A stretch of 64,000 nt of DNA, from contig NC_020062.1 of the NCBI RefSeq assembly GCF_000330885.1, positions 1,248,374 to 1,312,373 of the forward strand. The letters run 5' to 3'. A program made the position numbers and the translations under genes. This DNA is from Rhizobium tropici CIAT 899 (GTDB lineage Bacteria > Pseudomonadota > Alphaproteobacteria > Rhizobiales > Rhizobiaceae). The notes beneath the pieces are model-generated. The model searched no databases, was not told where the DNA came from, and saw only the letters and a list, made by a program, of their open reading frames with translations. Shown here in pieces: positions 41,137 to 50,092 of the stretch (within the stretch, counting starts at the first letter, position 1; the number at the start of each line of letters is the position of its first letter).

Positions 41137-41463
41137 ATGAACGGATCAACACCGGAAGAAAGCAGGATGCGCGCGCCGGCAGGTTCGGTTACCGGGCTTT
41201 GCTCGGCATCAGCAACCATGTTCGCGGTTGGGATGGCGTTCCTTGGCTACTGGGGCGTTTATGAGCAAGGGCGCTGGCATGTCTCGGATTATTTTGTGGT
41301 GGCTCTGGCACTCATCGGCTTTGCGGCGCTGGGTTCCGTTCCTTGGATCGTAACGACGCCGGTGGCGCGCGAGGATGAAGAAAAGGTGGTCGGCGCGCGG
41401 CGCGCGCTGGCGCTTGGAATTGCCTTGCTCTGGCTGTCGGTCTGTATCGCAGTATTTGCCTGA
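41137..41463 (+). CDS. Small membrane protein, unknown function
   Basis: 108 residues from the ATG at 41137; in-frame ATGs exist at 41101 and 41167. Three hydrophobic segments (MFAVGMAFLGYWGVY, YFVVALALIGFAALGSVPWIV and LALGIALLWLSVCIAVFA) with a charged loop (REDEEKVVGARR). No family recognised. Confidence 0.55.
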   Translation: MNGSTPEESRMRAPAGSVTGLCSASATMFAVGMAFLGYWGVYEQGRWHVSDYFVVALALIGFAALGSVPWIVTTPVAREDEEKVVGARRALALGIALLWLSVCIAVFA

Positions 41464-41559
41464 AAGTCCTGAATGCCCTTGTGGCAGCCACGGTTAAACG
41501 GCCAGCGCGCTCAGGCGTTCTACACATTCCACCCCTGACGTTTTCATTGGAGAAGCATC

Positions 41560-42351
41560 ATGAATCTCGAACTCGACGGTAAACTGGCTCTGGTCACCGG
41601 CAGCACCGCCGGCATCGGTCACGCAATCGCGGCAACTCTCCTGCGCGAGGGTGCCCACGTTATTGTCAATGGGCGGACCGAAGAAGCGGTCGATCGTGCG
41701 GTTGCCGAACTTGCTGTTATTGGAAGCGGCCGCGTGGAGGGATTTGCCGGCGATCTCGCAACCGAGCAGGCCGCTGATGAAATCGTAAGGCGCTTTCCGA
41801 ATGTCGAGATCCTCGTCAACAACCTTGGGATATTCGAACCCAAGCCGTTCGAAGAGATCCCGGACGCTGACTGGCGTCGGTTCTTCGATGTCAACGTGAT
41901 TTCCGGCGTTCGTCTCGCCCGCCTTTACCTGCCCTCGATGCGCCAGCGTAACTGGGGTCGTATCATCTTCATTTCGAGCGAAAGCGGTGTGCATATTCCG
42001 GCCGAGATGGTGCATTACGGCGTGACTAAGACGGCCCAGATTGCAGTGGCGCGCGGCATTGCGGAATCCGTTGCGGGCACCGGAATCACGGTCAACAGCG
42101 TCTTGCCAGGTCCAACGAAATCGCGCGGCGTCGTCGATTTCGTCGCCGCGCTGCCCGGCTCGGAAGGAAAGACTTTCGCGCAGTTCGAGACCGAATTCTT
42201 CGAGAAAATCCGGCCGACTTCCCTGATCAAGCGCTTCGCGCAGCCTGAAGAAATCGCAAACATGGTCGCCTATGTCGCAAGCCCGTTGTCTTCAGCTACC
42301 AATGGCGCAGCACTTCGGGTCGATGGCGGCGTGGTGAAGAGCGCATTCTGA
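41560..42351 (+). CDS. Short-chain dehydrogenase/reductase
   Basis: 263 residues; ATG at 41560 after TTGGAGAAGC. The cofactor motif is TGSTAGIGHAIA near residue 14 (TGxxxGIG), with NNLG at about 87 and the catalytic set Ser (ISSES), Tyr and Lys (YGVTK), followed by VLPGPTKSRG. NGR after the second strand suggests NADP preference. The substrate cannot be read from the sequence. The next gene on the same strand is a Crp/Fnr-like regulator. Confidence 0.9.
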   Translation: MNLELDGKLALVTGSTAGIGHAIAATLLREGAHVIVNGRTEEAVDRAVAELAVIGSGRVEGFAGDLATEQAADEIVRRFPNVEILVNNLGIFEPKPFEEIPDADWRRFFDVNVISGVRLARLYLPSMRQRNWGRIIFISSESGVHIPAEMVHYGVTKTAQIAVARGIAESVAGTGITVNSVLPGPTKSRGVVDFVAALPGSEGKTFAQFETEFFEKIRPTSLIKRFAQPEEIANMVAYVASPLSSATNGAALRVDGGVVKSAF

Positions 42352-42495
42352 CCATCGCGACCAAACGAACGAACTCCGGCGGCAAGATGCGCCAAGCGCA
42401 ACCTATAAATGTCGCCGGATGCCACCAGATTGCTCTTTTCCCACGGCGATGAGATAGGCCAGATTAAAGCCATCGCCGACTCGCGGATTGAGCTC

Positions 42496-43095
42496 ATGAA
42501 CACAGAAGCATTCTTCACCAAAATCCGGACCTACACCCCTCTGTCAGAAAAAGCCGAGCTCGCCTGGTCATCACTCCTGCGGCCGAGACAGTATCGTAAG
42601 GAGGAGCCCTTCATTCGGGCGGGCGACGTACCGACAACCTATGCCTTCGTCGTCAAAGGCCTGCTGTGTCAGCAGTATGTCGGCCGCGACGGCAACATGA
42701 TTATTAAATGCTTCTTTCCTGAGAACCGCATTGCCTCTTCGGTCAGCGCGACCCTGCTCGGCGAGCCTAGCCCTTTCGCGATTACGGCGATCGAGAACAC
42801 CAACGTCCTCGAATATGACTTTGCGGCTTTTAGGTTGCTCGTCAGCGACTTTGCCGACATTGCCGCCTTTTATATCAGGTACATGGAGCGCCATTGGATT
42901 ATCGACAAAGAACCGGGCGAGATTGCGTTCAGGCATGACGACGCGATGCAGCGCTATATCGATTTCATCCGCAAGGAGCCGGAACTGCATAAGCGTTTGA
43001 AGCAGCATCACATCGCCGCCTGGTTGGGCATCACTCCGGAAAGCCTTAGCCGGCTGCGAAAGACAATCGCTATCACAAGGCCAGACAGAGGCTGA
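42496..43095 (+). CDS. Crp/Fnr-family regulator-like protein
   Basis: 199 residues from the ATG at 42496, after GGATTGAG. The cyclic-nucleotide-binding-type domain is recognisable (PLSEKAELAWSSLLRPRQYRKEEPFIRAGDVPTTYAFVVKGLL across residues 13-55, YRKEEPFIRAGD being the typical turn). A C-terminal HTH follows in HIAAWLGITPESLSRLRKTI. It lacks the cysteines of FNR. Such proteins control nearby stress or redox genes. It lies between an SDR and a VOC-protein gene on the same strand. Confidence 0.85.
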   Translation: MNTEAFFTKIRTYTPLSEKAELAWSSLLRPRQYRKEEPFIRAGDVPTTYAFVVKGLLCQQYVGRDGNMIIKCFFPENRIASSVSATLLGEPSPFAITAIENTNVLEYDFAAFRLLVSDFADIAAFYIRYMERHWIIDKEPGEIAFRHDDAMQRYIDFIRKEPELHKRLKQHHIAAWLGITPESLSRLRKTIAITRPDRG

Positions 43096-43246
43096 CGCGA
43101 TTTCTTACCAAACATCAATTCTTTCACGGCCGGATTGCGTCATTTCTGCCGGGCAAGCAACCACCGTAACGGTCACGGCGGGCGTCAACCAGCGGATATC
43201 GACCGCAGATGCGGCCCTGTCCTGCCGTGAACAAAGGAAACCAAAA

Positions 43247-43657
43247 ATGACCAAGATGATTTTTGTGAACCTGCCGGTGACCGACCTGGCTCGGTCCAAG
43301 GCCTTCTATGCAGCCCTGGGATTTGTCAATAACGCCCAGTTCAGTGACGATAGTTCGGCCTGCATGGTGGTGAGCGAGGCGATCAACGTCATGCTCCTCA
43401 CGCATGAAAAGTGGCGCGGTTTCACCAGCCGCCCGATCCCGCCGGCAACCTCAAGCGAAGTGATGCTGGCCATTTCCTGCGAGAGCCGTAAGGCCGTCGA
43501 CCAGATGAATGATGCCGCCGCGGCACATGGCGGGCAAGCGGACATCAATCCGAAGCAGGATCTCGGCTTCCTTTACAATCGCAATCTCGCCGATCCGGAC
43601 GGTCACGTCTGGGAAGCAGTATGGATGGATCCGAGCGCAATGTCCGCCGGTAACTGA
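43247..43657 (+). CDS. VOC-family (glyoxalase/bleomycin resistance-like) protein
   Basis: 136 residues; ATG at 43247 after AAAGGAAACCAAA. MTKMIFVNLPVTDLARSKAFYAALGF is the first beta-alpha-beta unit of the VOC fold and LADPDGHVWEAVWMDP carries the C-terminal Glu ligand. Many such proteins are dioxygenases, isomerases or resistance proteins; the activity here is open. It could form a small stress group with the SDR and Crp-like genes before it. Confidence 0.88.
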   Translation: MTKMIFVNLPVTDLARSKAFYAALGFVNNAQFSDDSSACMVVSEAINVMLLTHEKWRGFTSRPIPPATSSEVMLAISCESRKAVDQMNDAAAAHGGQADINPKQDLGFLYNRNLADPDGHVWEAVWMDPSAMSAGN

Positions 43658-43906
43658 AGCTCGTCAGGTCGCGCGGTAAAGCGGGCGGCTCCGAGCGTAC
43701 CATTTGAATGACGAGAGCCAAATTGGGGCGCAAAGCTGTCCTTCAGCGATTGCGTCCTAAATATCTGAAAAACCGGGCGAGACCTGGAAAGGAGGTGCCG
43801 TCGAAGCCGACCACGCGGTTCAGATACCGGCGTACCACTTATATCCGCAGCGGGGAAATGGTGATGAATGCTCGCCTTCCTTCAATTAATACGCTATGCG
43901 TAGTAT
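43658..43906. other. Intergenic region before the MarR/amylase pair
   Basis: 249 bases. An isolated AAAGGAGGTG lies near 43788, but the reading frame behind it lacks any recognisable feature. The last 20 bases hold the inverted repeat at 43890-43902. Confidence 0.4.
43890..43902. promoter_or_regulatory. Operator-like inverted repeat in front of the second MarR gene
   Basis: TACGC-TAT-GCGTA, ending four bases before the ATG at 43907. TAGTAT at 43901-43906 could be a -10 element. The repeat sits where a ribosome binding site would be expected, which suggests a leaderless transcript, a different start codon, or repressor control at the promoter. Confidence 0.5.
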
Positions 43907-44380
43907 ATGACAAATAAAGTCGATCAAGAAGCCCTCTTTCTCCTGCGCGCTGTCCTGGCGCTCGGACGGCGGCTACGCGGCGAGCGTCCGCAAGGCGCGC
44001 TGACGCTCGCTGCTATCAGTCTTCTGGGAACGCTCGGTCGCCTTGGACCGATGCCCGCTGTGCAACTGGCGACCGAGGAACGCCTTCAGCCTCAATCTCT
44101 GACGCGGATCGTAGCCGGTCTTGAAGGCGATGGACTGATCGAACGCCGGCGAGATCCGGCTGACCAGCGAGCGTTGATCATCGCTCTGACGGAGAAGGGC
44201 AAGACGGTGCTCGCAAATGATCTGCGCGCGCGACAGGCGTGGTTGCGCGAGGCGATGTTGCGCGTGCTTTCACAAAGCGAGCGCACGGCGTTGATCGCGG
44301 CCACCGACATTATGCTCAAGCTCGCCTTTGATGATCAAGGCAGATTGGAGATCGATGCTCATGACGCATTGGATCGATAG
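43907..44380 (+). CDS. MarR-family transcriptional regulator
   Basis: 157 residues. The winged HTH is clear: LTLAAISLLGTLGRLGPMPAVQLA, then EERLQPQSLTRIVAGLEGDGLIERRRDPADQRALIIALTEKG broken at the usual recognition-helix/wing border, DPADQR being the wing tip. The C-terminal helix ends in AFDDQGRLEIDAHDALDR. No ribosome binding site is seen before the ATG at 43907. The stop lies inside the start of the amylase-family gene, so the two are translated together and the regulator probably controls that gene and itself. Confidence 0.85.
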   Translation: MTNKVDQEALFLLRAVLALGRRLRGERPQGALTLAAISLLGTLGRLGPMPAVQLATEERLQPQSLTRIVAGLEGDGLIERRRDPADQRALIIALTEKGKTVLANDLRARQAWLREAMLRVLSQSERTALIAATDIMLKLAFDDQGRLEIDAHDALDR

Positions 44381-45689
44381 CGCCATCTTCTGGCACATTT
44401 ATCCCCTCGGTTTCGTCGGCGCCGAGCAGAGGGTCCATGCGGGCATTCATCATCGCCTGAGCCATATCGTCGATTGGCTCGACTATGCCGTCGCGCTGGG
44501 GGCATCGGGTCTGCTGTTGGGGCCGATCTTTGCCTCGTCGACACACGGCTATGACACGATCGACCATTTTCGCATCGACCCCCGCCTTGGTGACGATTGC
44601 GATTTCGACCAGCTCATCATGGAGGCGCGACGACGTGGGTTGAAAGTCATCCTTGATGGCGTCTTCAACCATGTCGGAAGGGATTTTCCGCTTTTCCGTG
44701 CCGCCATTGAGAATGGAACGGCCTCACGGGCGGCAAGCTGGTTCCGCTTGCTCGGCGGCAAGGACGACACGGGCGGCCCTGCCTATGCGACGTTCGAGGG
44801 ACATCATGCGCTGGTGGCGTTGAACCATGATTCTTCGGATGTTACCGCCTATGTGACAAGCGTTATGGACCATTGGCTGGACCGCGGCGCGTCAGGGTGG
44901 CGGCTTGACGCAGCCTATGCAGTATCTCGCCCATTCTGGAAAACGGTGTTGATGGATGTCCGCCAGCGCCATCCCCACGCTTACATATTCGGCGAGGTCA
45001 TACACGGCGACTACAATGGTTTTGTAACGGCGACTGGCGTCGACGGAGTGACGCAGTACGAATTGTGGAAGGCGATCTGGAGCGCGATCAATGACTGCAA
45101 CCTGTTCGAACTGCAGTGGGCGCTGGAACGGCACAATGGGTTCCTGGAGCGATTCGTACCACTCACCTTTGTCGGCAATCATGATGTCACGCGGCTGGCA
45201 AGCCGGTTGACTGATGAACGGCACATCGCTCACGCTCTTGCCATTCTTATGACAGTCGGCGGCATGCCGGCCATCTATGCCGGTGACGAGCAAGCTTTCC
45301 GAGGCGTCAAGGAAAACCGGGCCGGCGGCGATGATGCAATCCGGCCTGCCTTTCCCGCAAGGCCCGAGGAACTCGCACCGTTTGGCTGGCCGATTTACCG
45401 GCTTCATCAGCAGCTTATTGGGGTTCGCCGCCGTCATCCCTGGCTCGTCAGAGCCAAAAGCCGAAAAGTTCACCTCACCGCCCGGCAGGCCGTCTGGGCC
45501 ATGGAAGCAAACAACCAGACGATCCTCGTCGCCCTTAATCTCCGTGATGGCGACGCCATTCTCCCTGCGCCGGGCGCCAAAAACGTGCTTGCTGGAACCG
45601 CCGCAGCAATAACGACTGAGCTGGATCGATCGACCGCGATCCGGTTGCCAGGATACGGCTGGGCCGTGCTTTCGACGGAGAAACAATAA
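44361..45689 (+). CDS. GH13 alpha-amylase-family enzyme
   Basis: 442 residues from the ATG at 44361, which has GGAG ten bases upstream; an ATG six bases earlier is too close to it. The (beta/alpha)8 barrel motifs are DGVFNHVG (region I), GWRLDAAY (nucleophile D183), FGEVIHGDY (acid/base E212) and FVGNHD (D275). MTHWIDSAIFWHIYPLGFVGAE and the DDAIRPAFP segment put it near intracellular cyclomaltodextrinase or glucosidase-type enzymes acting on short alpha-glucans. No signal peptide, so it probably works in the cytoplasm. It overlaps the marR gene by 20 bases. Confidence 0.92.
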   Translation: MTHWIDSAIFWHIYPLGFVGAEQRVHAGIHHRLSHIVDWLDYAVALGASGLLLGPIFASSTHGYDTIDHFRIDPRLGDDCDFDQLIMEARRRGLKVILDGVFNHVGRDFPLFRAAIENGTASRAASWFRLLGGKDDTGGPAYATFEGHHALVALNHDSSDVTAYVTSVMDHWLDRGASGWRLDAAYAVSRPFWKTVLMDVRQRHPHAYIFGEVIHGDYNGFVTATGVDGVTQYELWKAIWSAINDCNLFELQWALERHNGFLERFVPLTFVGNHDVTRLASRLTDERHIAHALAILMTVGGMPAIYAGDEQAFRGVKENRAGGDDAIRPAFPARPEELAPFGWPIYRLHQQLIGVRRRHPWLVRAKSRKVHLTARQAVWAMEANNQTILVALNLRDGDAILPAPGAKNVLAGTAAAITTELDRSTAIRLPGYGWAVLSTEKQ

Positions 45690-45858
45690 TCATATCGTGA
45701 CGGAGCAGGTTCCGACCCTTTCGCCGAACTGGGAGAAGTCGCTTTTGTATCTCATCCACCGGCTGATCATTGCCTTGACATTGACCACTCCATTGCTTGG
45801 GCACTCCCTTCAAGCAACTTCTCGCAGAGCGCTGGAGCTCTCTTCCGGCACGGAGGCA

Positions 45859-46785
45859 TCATTTCAGAACTCGGACAACCACGCGCTGCCCAATCGCCAA
45901 AGGAGCATCACGTGGAACGGTGATGATGCAGTTTGCCGTGCGTATATCGCTGCGTTCTCCAGGGTTTTCCGTCGATTTCGCGTGTGTCAATACTTTGGAA
46001 ACTCGGCCGACACGGCCTAAAACGGTTTGTGTGGAGCGCCCTTCGGGAATGATTTCGACAGTCATGCCGGGACCGACGAGGTTGAGATATTCTTCAGGGA
46101 TGTCCGCGCGCACGATTTTCGGGCCATCCGGCAACAGGACGAACATCTCACTCATCGCCTGTGACGAAACGGCTTCGCCGGCCTTTACCGCCTGGCGTAT
46201 GACAACGCCGTCGGCCGGCGCCTTGATCTCGCGCAGGCTCACCTCGCGTTTGGCCATTTCGAGACGTTCCCGCGCGATATTCAGGGCCGTCGCAGCGGAG
46301 TTGGTTTCGATAGCCTGCGTCTCATAGGCGTTGCGCGCATCTTCGAGTGCCTGATCGGAAACGGCTTTGCCGGCGGCGGCGCGGCGCATTCTTTCATAGG
46401 TCTTCGAAAGGTTCCTTTCCTTCATTTCGAGGAGCTTATGATGATCTTCGGCCTGGGAAACCTCCTGCTCGGCGATGCGGACCGCAGCTTCCTCCTGCCT
46501 TCTGTCGAGAAGGGCAAGGACATCACCCTTGCGCACATACGCCCCTTCCCTTGCCGGCACCTCGGCAACGATCCCATCGCGCACGGCCGTTATTCGATAA
46601 AGCCCCCCTTCGACATCGACTGTTCCGCGTGCAGCGGCGGTGATTGCCGGCGCAATGCGTTCGGCAGCATCCGAGCTTTCCTCTGCCTTCGGGACGCCGA
46701 CGGCAATCCATAAAATGCCCAACGTCAGGGACGAACCCAATAGGCCGGCCGCCCAAAGACGGCGTGAACGTTTAGTGTGATCCAT
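45859..46785 (-). CDS. HlyD-family membrane fusion protein of an ABC efflux pump
   Basis: 308 residues from the ATG at 46783-46785; the start overlaps the ATPase gene by 14 bases. An N-terminal anchor (LWAAGLLGSSLTLGILWIAVGV) is followed by a lipoyl/barrel-sandwich half (GIVAEVPAREGAYVRKGDVLALLD), a coiled-coil hairpin of about 80 residues and the second half (REIKAPADGVVIRQAVKAGEAV). It would bridge the FtsX-type permease and the outer-membrane factor encoded upstream. This is the DevB/MacA role. Confidence 0.9.
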   Translation of the reverse strand: MDHTKRSRRLWAAGLLGSSLTLGILWIAVGVPKAEESSDAAERIAPAITAAARGTVDVEGGLYRITAVRDGIVAEVPAREGAYVRKGDVLALLDRRQEEAAVRIAEQEVSQAEDHHKLLEMKERNLSKTYERMRRAAAGKAVSDQALEDARNAYETQAIETNSAATALNIARERLEMAKREVSLREIKAPADGVVIRQAVKAGEAVSSQAMSEMFVLLPDGPKIVRADIPEEYLNLVGPGMTVEIIPEGRSTQTVLGRVGRVSKVLTHAKSTENPGERSDIRTANCIITVPRDAPLAIGQRVVVRVLK

Positions 46786-47509
46786 GCCAGTACTCTCGTG
46801 TATCGGTGTTTCGCCCGGAGGCGGGCCGTTCATCGGACAGCAGGCGCCCGTCCTCCATCCTGAGGAGGCGATCTGCTTTCGAAAACAGACGGCTATCGTG
46901 CGAGACGCACAGAACCGCCGTTCCCAACTGTCTGGCCGCATCACGCAGGATCTCGACGATCCTCGACCCATTGCTGCTGTCGAGCGCACTCGTCGGCTCG
47001 TCGGCAAACAGGATTGCGGGCTCTTTGACGATGGCTCTCGCAATGGCAACGCGCTGCTTCTCGCCGCCGGACAGATGCGAAGGTCGCAGATGCTGGCGGT
47101 GCAGCAGGCCGACGCGCTCAAGTGCCGCAAGCGCCCGGGCTCGTGCCTCGGCTTCCGGAACCTTCAGGTAATCCAGCGGGACCTGAACCTGCTCAAGCGC
47201 GGAAAGTGCCGGAAACAGATTGAAGCCCTGAAAGATAAAACCGCAGCTTCTCAGGCGAAACGCATCTCTCTGCGCGTCCGTCGAGGAAGAGAGATCGATT
47301 TCACCGGCGCGAAGCTGCCCGCTGTCGGGTTTGGTCATACCGCCGAGCGTCGCCAGAAGCGTGCTCTTGCCGCAGCCGGAAGGGCCGCTCAGGACAGCGA
47401 ATTCACCGCGATACATCTCGACGGAAATATCGATGAGCGCGTTTGTACGAACGCCCTGGACGGTAAAGGACTTGTGGAGATTGAGAGCAGTGATAGCAGA
47501 TCGCATCAT
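46772..47509 (-). CDS. ABC efflux ATPase (MacB/LolD/DevA type)
   Basis: 245 residues. Walker A SGPSGCGKST, Q-loop FIFQGFNLFPALSALEQVQVPL, signature LSGGEKQRVAIARAI, Walker B ILFADEPTSALDSSNG and switch CVSHDSRLF are all intact. The LFPALSALEQVQVPL element is typical of the ATPases that work with FtsX-type permeases. The ATG at 47509 directly follows the stop of the permease gene. Confidence 0.93.
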   Translation of the reverse strand: MMRSAITALNLHKSFTVQGVRTNALIDISVEMYRGEFAVLSGPSGCGKSTLLATLGGMTKPDSGQLRAGEIDLSSSTDAQRDAFRLRSCGFIFQGFNLFPALSALEQVQVPLDYLKVPEAEARARALAALERVGLLHRQHLRPSHLSGGEKQRVAIARAIVKEPAILFADEPTSALDSSNGSRIVEILRDAARQLGTAVLCVSHDSRLFSKADRLLRMEDGRLLSDERPASGRNTDTREYWHGSH

Positions 47510-47510
47510 A

Positions 47511-48647
47511 TCATCTCAACAAGGAAGCCGGGTCTGCCTCACGCAGGCGATGAATTGCTAAAAGACAGGCGAGAATTGCCACGACGAGCACAACGAGCGA
47601 GGCGAGAAGGATCACGATGCCGTCGAGCACGAAAGGAACCTTGTAGACCTGCGCAATGAGAGCGATGAGAAGGCTTAATACGCCGCTGATGATCAGGCCG
47701 GAAACACCCACCCAGGCGGCCTGCTCGGCAACAATGGTTCTCAACTCGCCAAAGGGCACGCCGAGCGCGCGAAGCGTGGCATATTGCGGAAGTGCACCTG
47801 CGACTGCCGCCATGAGGGTCTGACTGGTTATGAGCGCTCCGATGGTTGCGGCTATCAGCGTCGCAAAGATGAAGGCAATACCGGCCCCGGAATCGAACAG
47901 CATATAGCTGGTCGACATGCTCGCAAGCCTCCCGGAAGGCCAGATCTCGAAGCGCTCGACAGAGGCTCGTTGATTAAGACGCCTGATCACGCCCGCGGAC
48001 TTATCGCCAGTTTTGATATCGAACAGGAAATAGGTGGCGGCGCCATCGGTGGGTAGCGTCTGATCAAGCACGCGTGCGGTATCGAGCGAACCGACGACAT
48101 TCACACCACCCAGACCGCGAAGCCCGTCAATGAGGCCGACCACGCGCACGGCATGACCGTTGACCTCCGCCATATCCCCGGGCTTGGTGGAAAGCTTGTC
48201 GCCGTCGGATGCGTCAACGACCACGGCGCCGGGCTCGCGCAGCTGGCTGCGCAATCCTGCCGGAACGACCTTAGCCAGCCCGGCACTGCCGATCTCGGTA
48301 TCGATGCCTATGATCGTGACGCTGACGCCACCATTGCCTCCGGTGGCGCGCCAGTCGCCCGATCCGAGCAGCAGCGGCTCGATATGGGATACAAGAGGCT
48401 CGGAATAGAGGCTCGTCAACACGCGCGCTTTCACCGTTCGCCCAAGTTCGACGCTTTGCGTGCCGGGATAGCCGGCCCAGTAATCGGCGGTCGATTGCGA
48501 TACATAAAGCGAATTCGCACTCACGATCCCAAGCAGCAACGCTCCCTGAGCCGTCATGAGCAGCCCGGAAAACGCAACGGCTGCAACAGCCGGCAAAAAG
48601 CGCCGCCATTCGTAGAGGAGGGTTTTGCGCGCGATCGGAACTGGCAT
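47511..48647 (-). CDS. FtsX-type ABC efflux permease (DevC/MacB-like)
   Basis: 378 residues. One helix near the N-terminus (FLPAVAAVAFSGLLMTAQGALL) is followed by a periplasmic domain of about 200 residues. Three C-terminal helices follow, FtsX domain: GAGIAFIFATLIAATIGALITSQTL, then GVSGLIISGVLSLLIALIAQVY, then DGIVILLASLVVLVVAILACLL. This is the four-helix MacB/DevC topology without fused ATPase. The last motif LREADPASLLR is usual at the end of such permeases. The gene starts two bases after the stop of the outer-membrane factor gene. Confidence 0.92.
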   Translation of the reverse strand: MPVPIARKTLLYEWRRFLPAVAAVAFSGLLMTAQGALLLGIVSANSLYVSQSTADYWAGYPGTQSVELGRTVKARVLTSLYSEPLVSHIEPLLLGSGDWRATGGNGGVSVTIIGIDTEIGSAGLAKVVPAGLRSQLREPGAVVVDASDGDKLSTKPGDMAEVNGHAVRVVGLIDGLRGLGGVNVVGSLDTARVLDQTLPTDGAATYFLFDIKTGDKSAGVIRRLNQRASVERFEIWPSGRLASMSTSYMLFDSGAGIAFIFATLIAATIGALITSQTLMAAVAGALPQYATLRALGVPFGELRTIVAEQAAWVGVSGLIISGVLSLLIALIAQVYKVPFVLDGIVILLASLVVLVVAILACLLAIHRLREADPASLLR

Positions 48648-48649
48648 GA

Positions 48650-50092
48650 CTACATCCGCCTTTCCGGCACAGGAGGTGGGGAAGCCTGCTGCGCAGTACC
48701 TGTTGCCTTGTAGAAAGCGATGAGGGAGCGGGCTTCGTCTTCGATACTGTCAGTCAGTGAAGCCCGCAGCTCCAATATGTCGAGCGCGCCCCTGATGGAC
48801 TTCGATTTATCTTCCAGGCCTTCTTGAACGAGCTTATCGGCGCTGTTGCGCACCATCGTCGCTCGCTTCAACCTCGATCTTAGCAGCGTCGTCTTTTGTC
48901 GGGCGGCATTGAACTCGCGCAGCGCTCTTGACGCTTCCTCATAGGCAACGAGAACGGCCTGCCGGTATGCCAGCCCCGCTTCCCGAAATTTGGCTTCGCT
49001 CGCCGCGACGACGTCTTTGCGCCGGCCCAGATCGAACAGCGGGATTTGCAGCGATGGCCCTCCGGAAGCGCCAAACAAAGAACTTCCAACCGGAGCGCCG
49101 ATCCCTATCGCGCCGGAGAGGCGTAGTTTCGGATAAAGGTCGCTTTTCGCAATGCCGACCTGCGCGCCCGCCTGGGTTACCGCGAATTCGGCTCGCCGCA
49201 CGTCGGGTCGCAAACGCAGCAGATCGGCGGGACGGCCTCCCAGCAGACTGGCTCGGACGGTTGGCTGCGGCTGAGGTATAAGGAGGTCCGCCGTCGGCGT
49301 CGACGTTCCTTCGAGGGTCGCGATTTGCTGGACTGACGTGGCGATCTCGCTTTCCAACTCAACGAGCCTCGATCTGGCAGTGTCGATGACCGATTTCTGC
49401 AGTTCCGTGTCGGACGCCGTCGCCAGACCTACCTGCTCCCTGACGTTTGCCAGTCTGGAATTCTTCTCCAACAGACCGATCATCTCGGCAGTGTCGGCAT
49501 GACGTCTTTGGAGCGCCCGAAGGTGAACGTAATTGGCGGCGATTTCCGCTGTCACCGCCAGTTTTGCCGCCGCCAGATCCTCATAAGCGATCTGCCCGGT
49601 CAGATCGGCCGATTTCTGGACCTGCCTGTCTTGCCCAAAAAGAGCGACCTCCCAGCCTGTCTCGAGATTCAATTGCAGCGGACGCCGCGTGAAATCATTA
49701 TTCACCCGGGGTCCGGTTGCGGCATTTGCAATCCCGGTTGCCCCCAGCTCCGGCCGATAGCCGGAAAGCGCCGAATGCGCCATCGCTCTTGCCGCCGCCA
49801 GATTCTGCCGGGCCTGCGCAACGGTGAGGTTGCTGTTCGCGGCACGAGAAACGAGCGACGACAACATCTGGTCGTGAAAGCCTTCCCACCATGCCAGGTC
49901 CTTGGCGCCAGCCTGAGAGCTGCCGGGCGATGCCCCTGCATAGGCAGAAGGCAAGGGCGGAGGCGCTGCTGGTGGAGATAGATCCATCGTTTGACAGGCC
50001 GGCAGAGCGAATGCCAACGTCATCATCGACAGGATGATTTGCAGGCACCGGTGTCCGCGCCTCGGTATATCGGAACTGTCATTTTGACCCAT
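48650..50092 (-). CDS. Outer-membrane efflux lipoprotein (NodT/TolC family)
   Basis: 480 residues from the ATG at 50090-50092; starts at 50134 and 50179 are also open. The signal peptide ends in LAFALPAC, a lipobox, so Cys is probably acylated. Two repeated OEP halves follow, with LAWWEGFHDQMLSSLVSRA, NLTVAQARQNLAAARA, and in the second half RPADLLRLRPDVRRAEFAVTQAGAQVGIAKSDLYPKLRL across about 45 residues. These are standard NodT-family marks. It forms the outer-membrane channel of a tripartite pump with the three genes downstream. Exported substrate unknown (peptide, lipid or drug). Confidence 0.92.
   Translation of the reverse strand: MGQNDSSDIPRRGHRCLQIILSMMTLAFALPACQTMDLSPPAAPPPLPSAYAGASPGSSQAGAKDLAWWEGFHDQMLSSLVSRAANSNLTVAQARQNLAAARAMAHSALSGYRPELGATGIANAATGPRVNNDFTRRPLQLNLETGWEVALFGQDRQVQKSADLTGQIAYEDLAAAKLAVTAEIAANYVHLRALQRRHADTAEMIGLLEKNSRLANVREQVGLATASDTELQKSVIDTARSRLVELESEIATSVQQIATLEGTSTPTADLLIPQPQPTVRASLLGGRPADLLRLRPDVRRAEFAVTQAGAQVGIAKSDLYPKLRLSGAIGIGAPVGSSLFGASGGPSLQIPLFDLGRRKDVVAASEAKFREAGLAYRQAVLVAYEEASRALREFNAARQKTTLLRSRLKRATMVRNSADKLVQEGLEDKSKSIRGALDILELRASLTDSIEDEARSLIAFYKATGTAQQASPPPVPERRM

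Noticed and set aside
43708..43917. 69-codon frame with a nearby AAAGGAGGTG
   Set aside because: The ribosome-binding-like sequence lies inside the frame and not before its start, and the product is a basic sequence without known features.
45697..46020. Plus-strand frame of 107 codons between the amylase-family and HlyD genes
   Set aside because: Most of it lies antisense to the HlyD coding sequence, it has no recognisable motif, and the HlyD frame explains the sequence.
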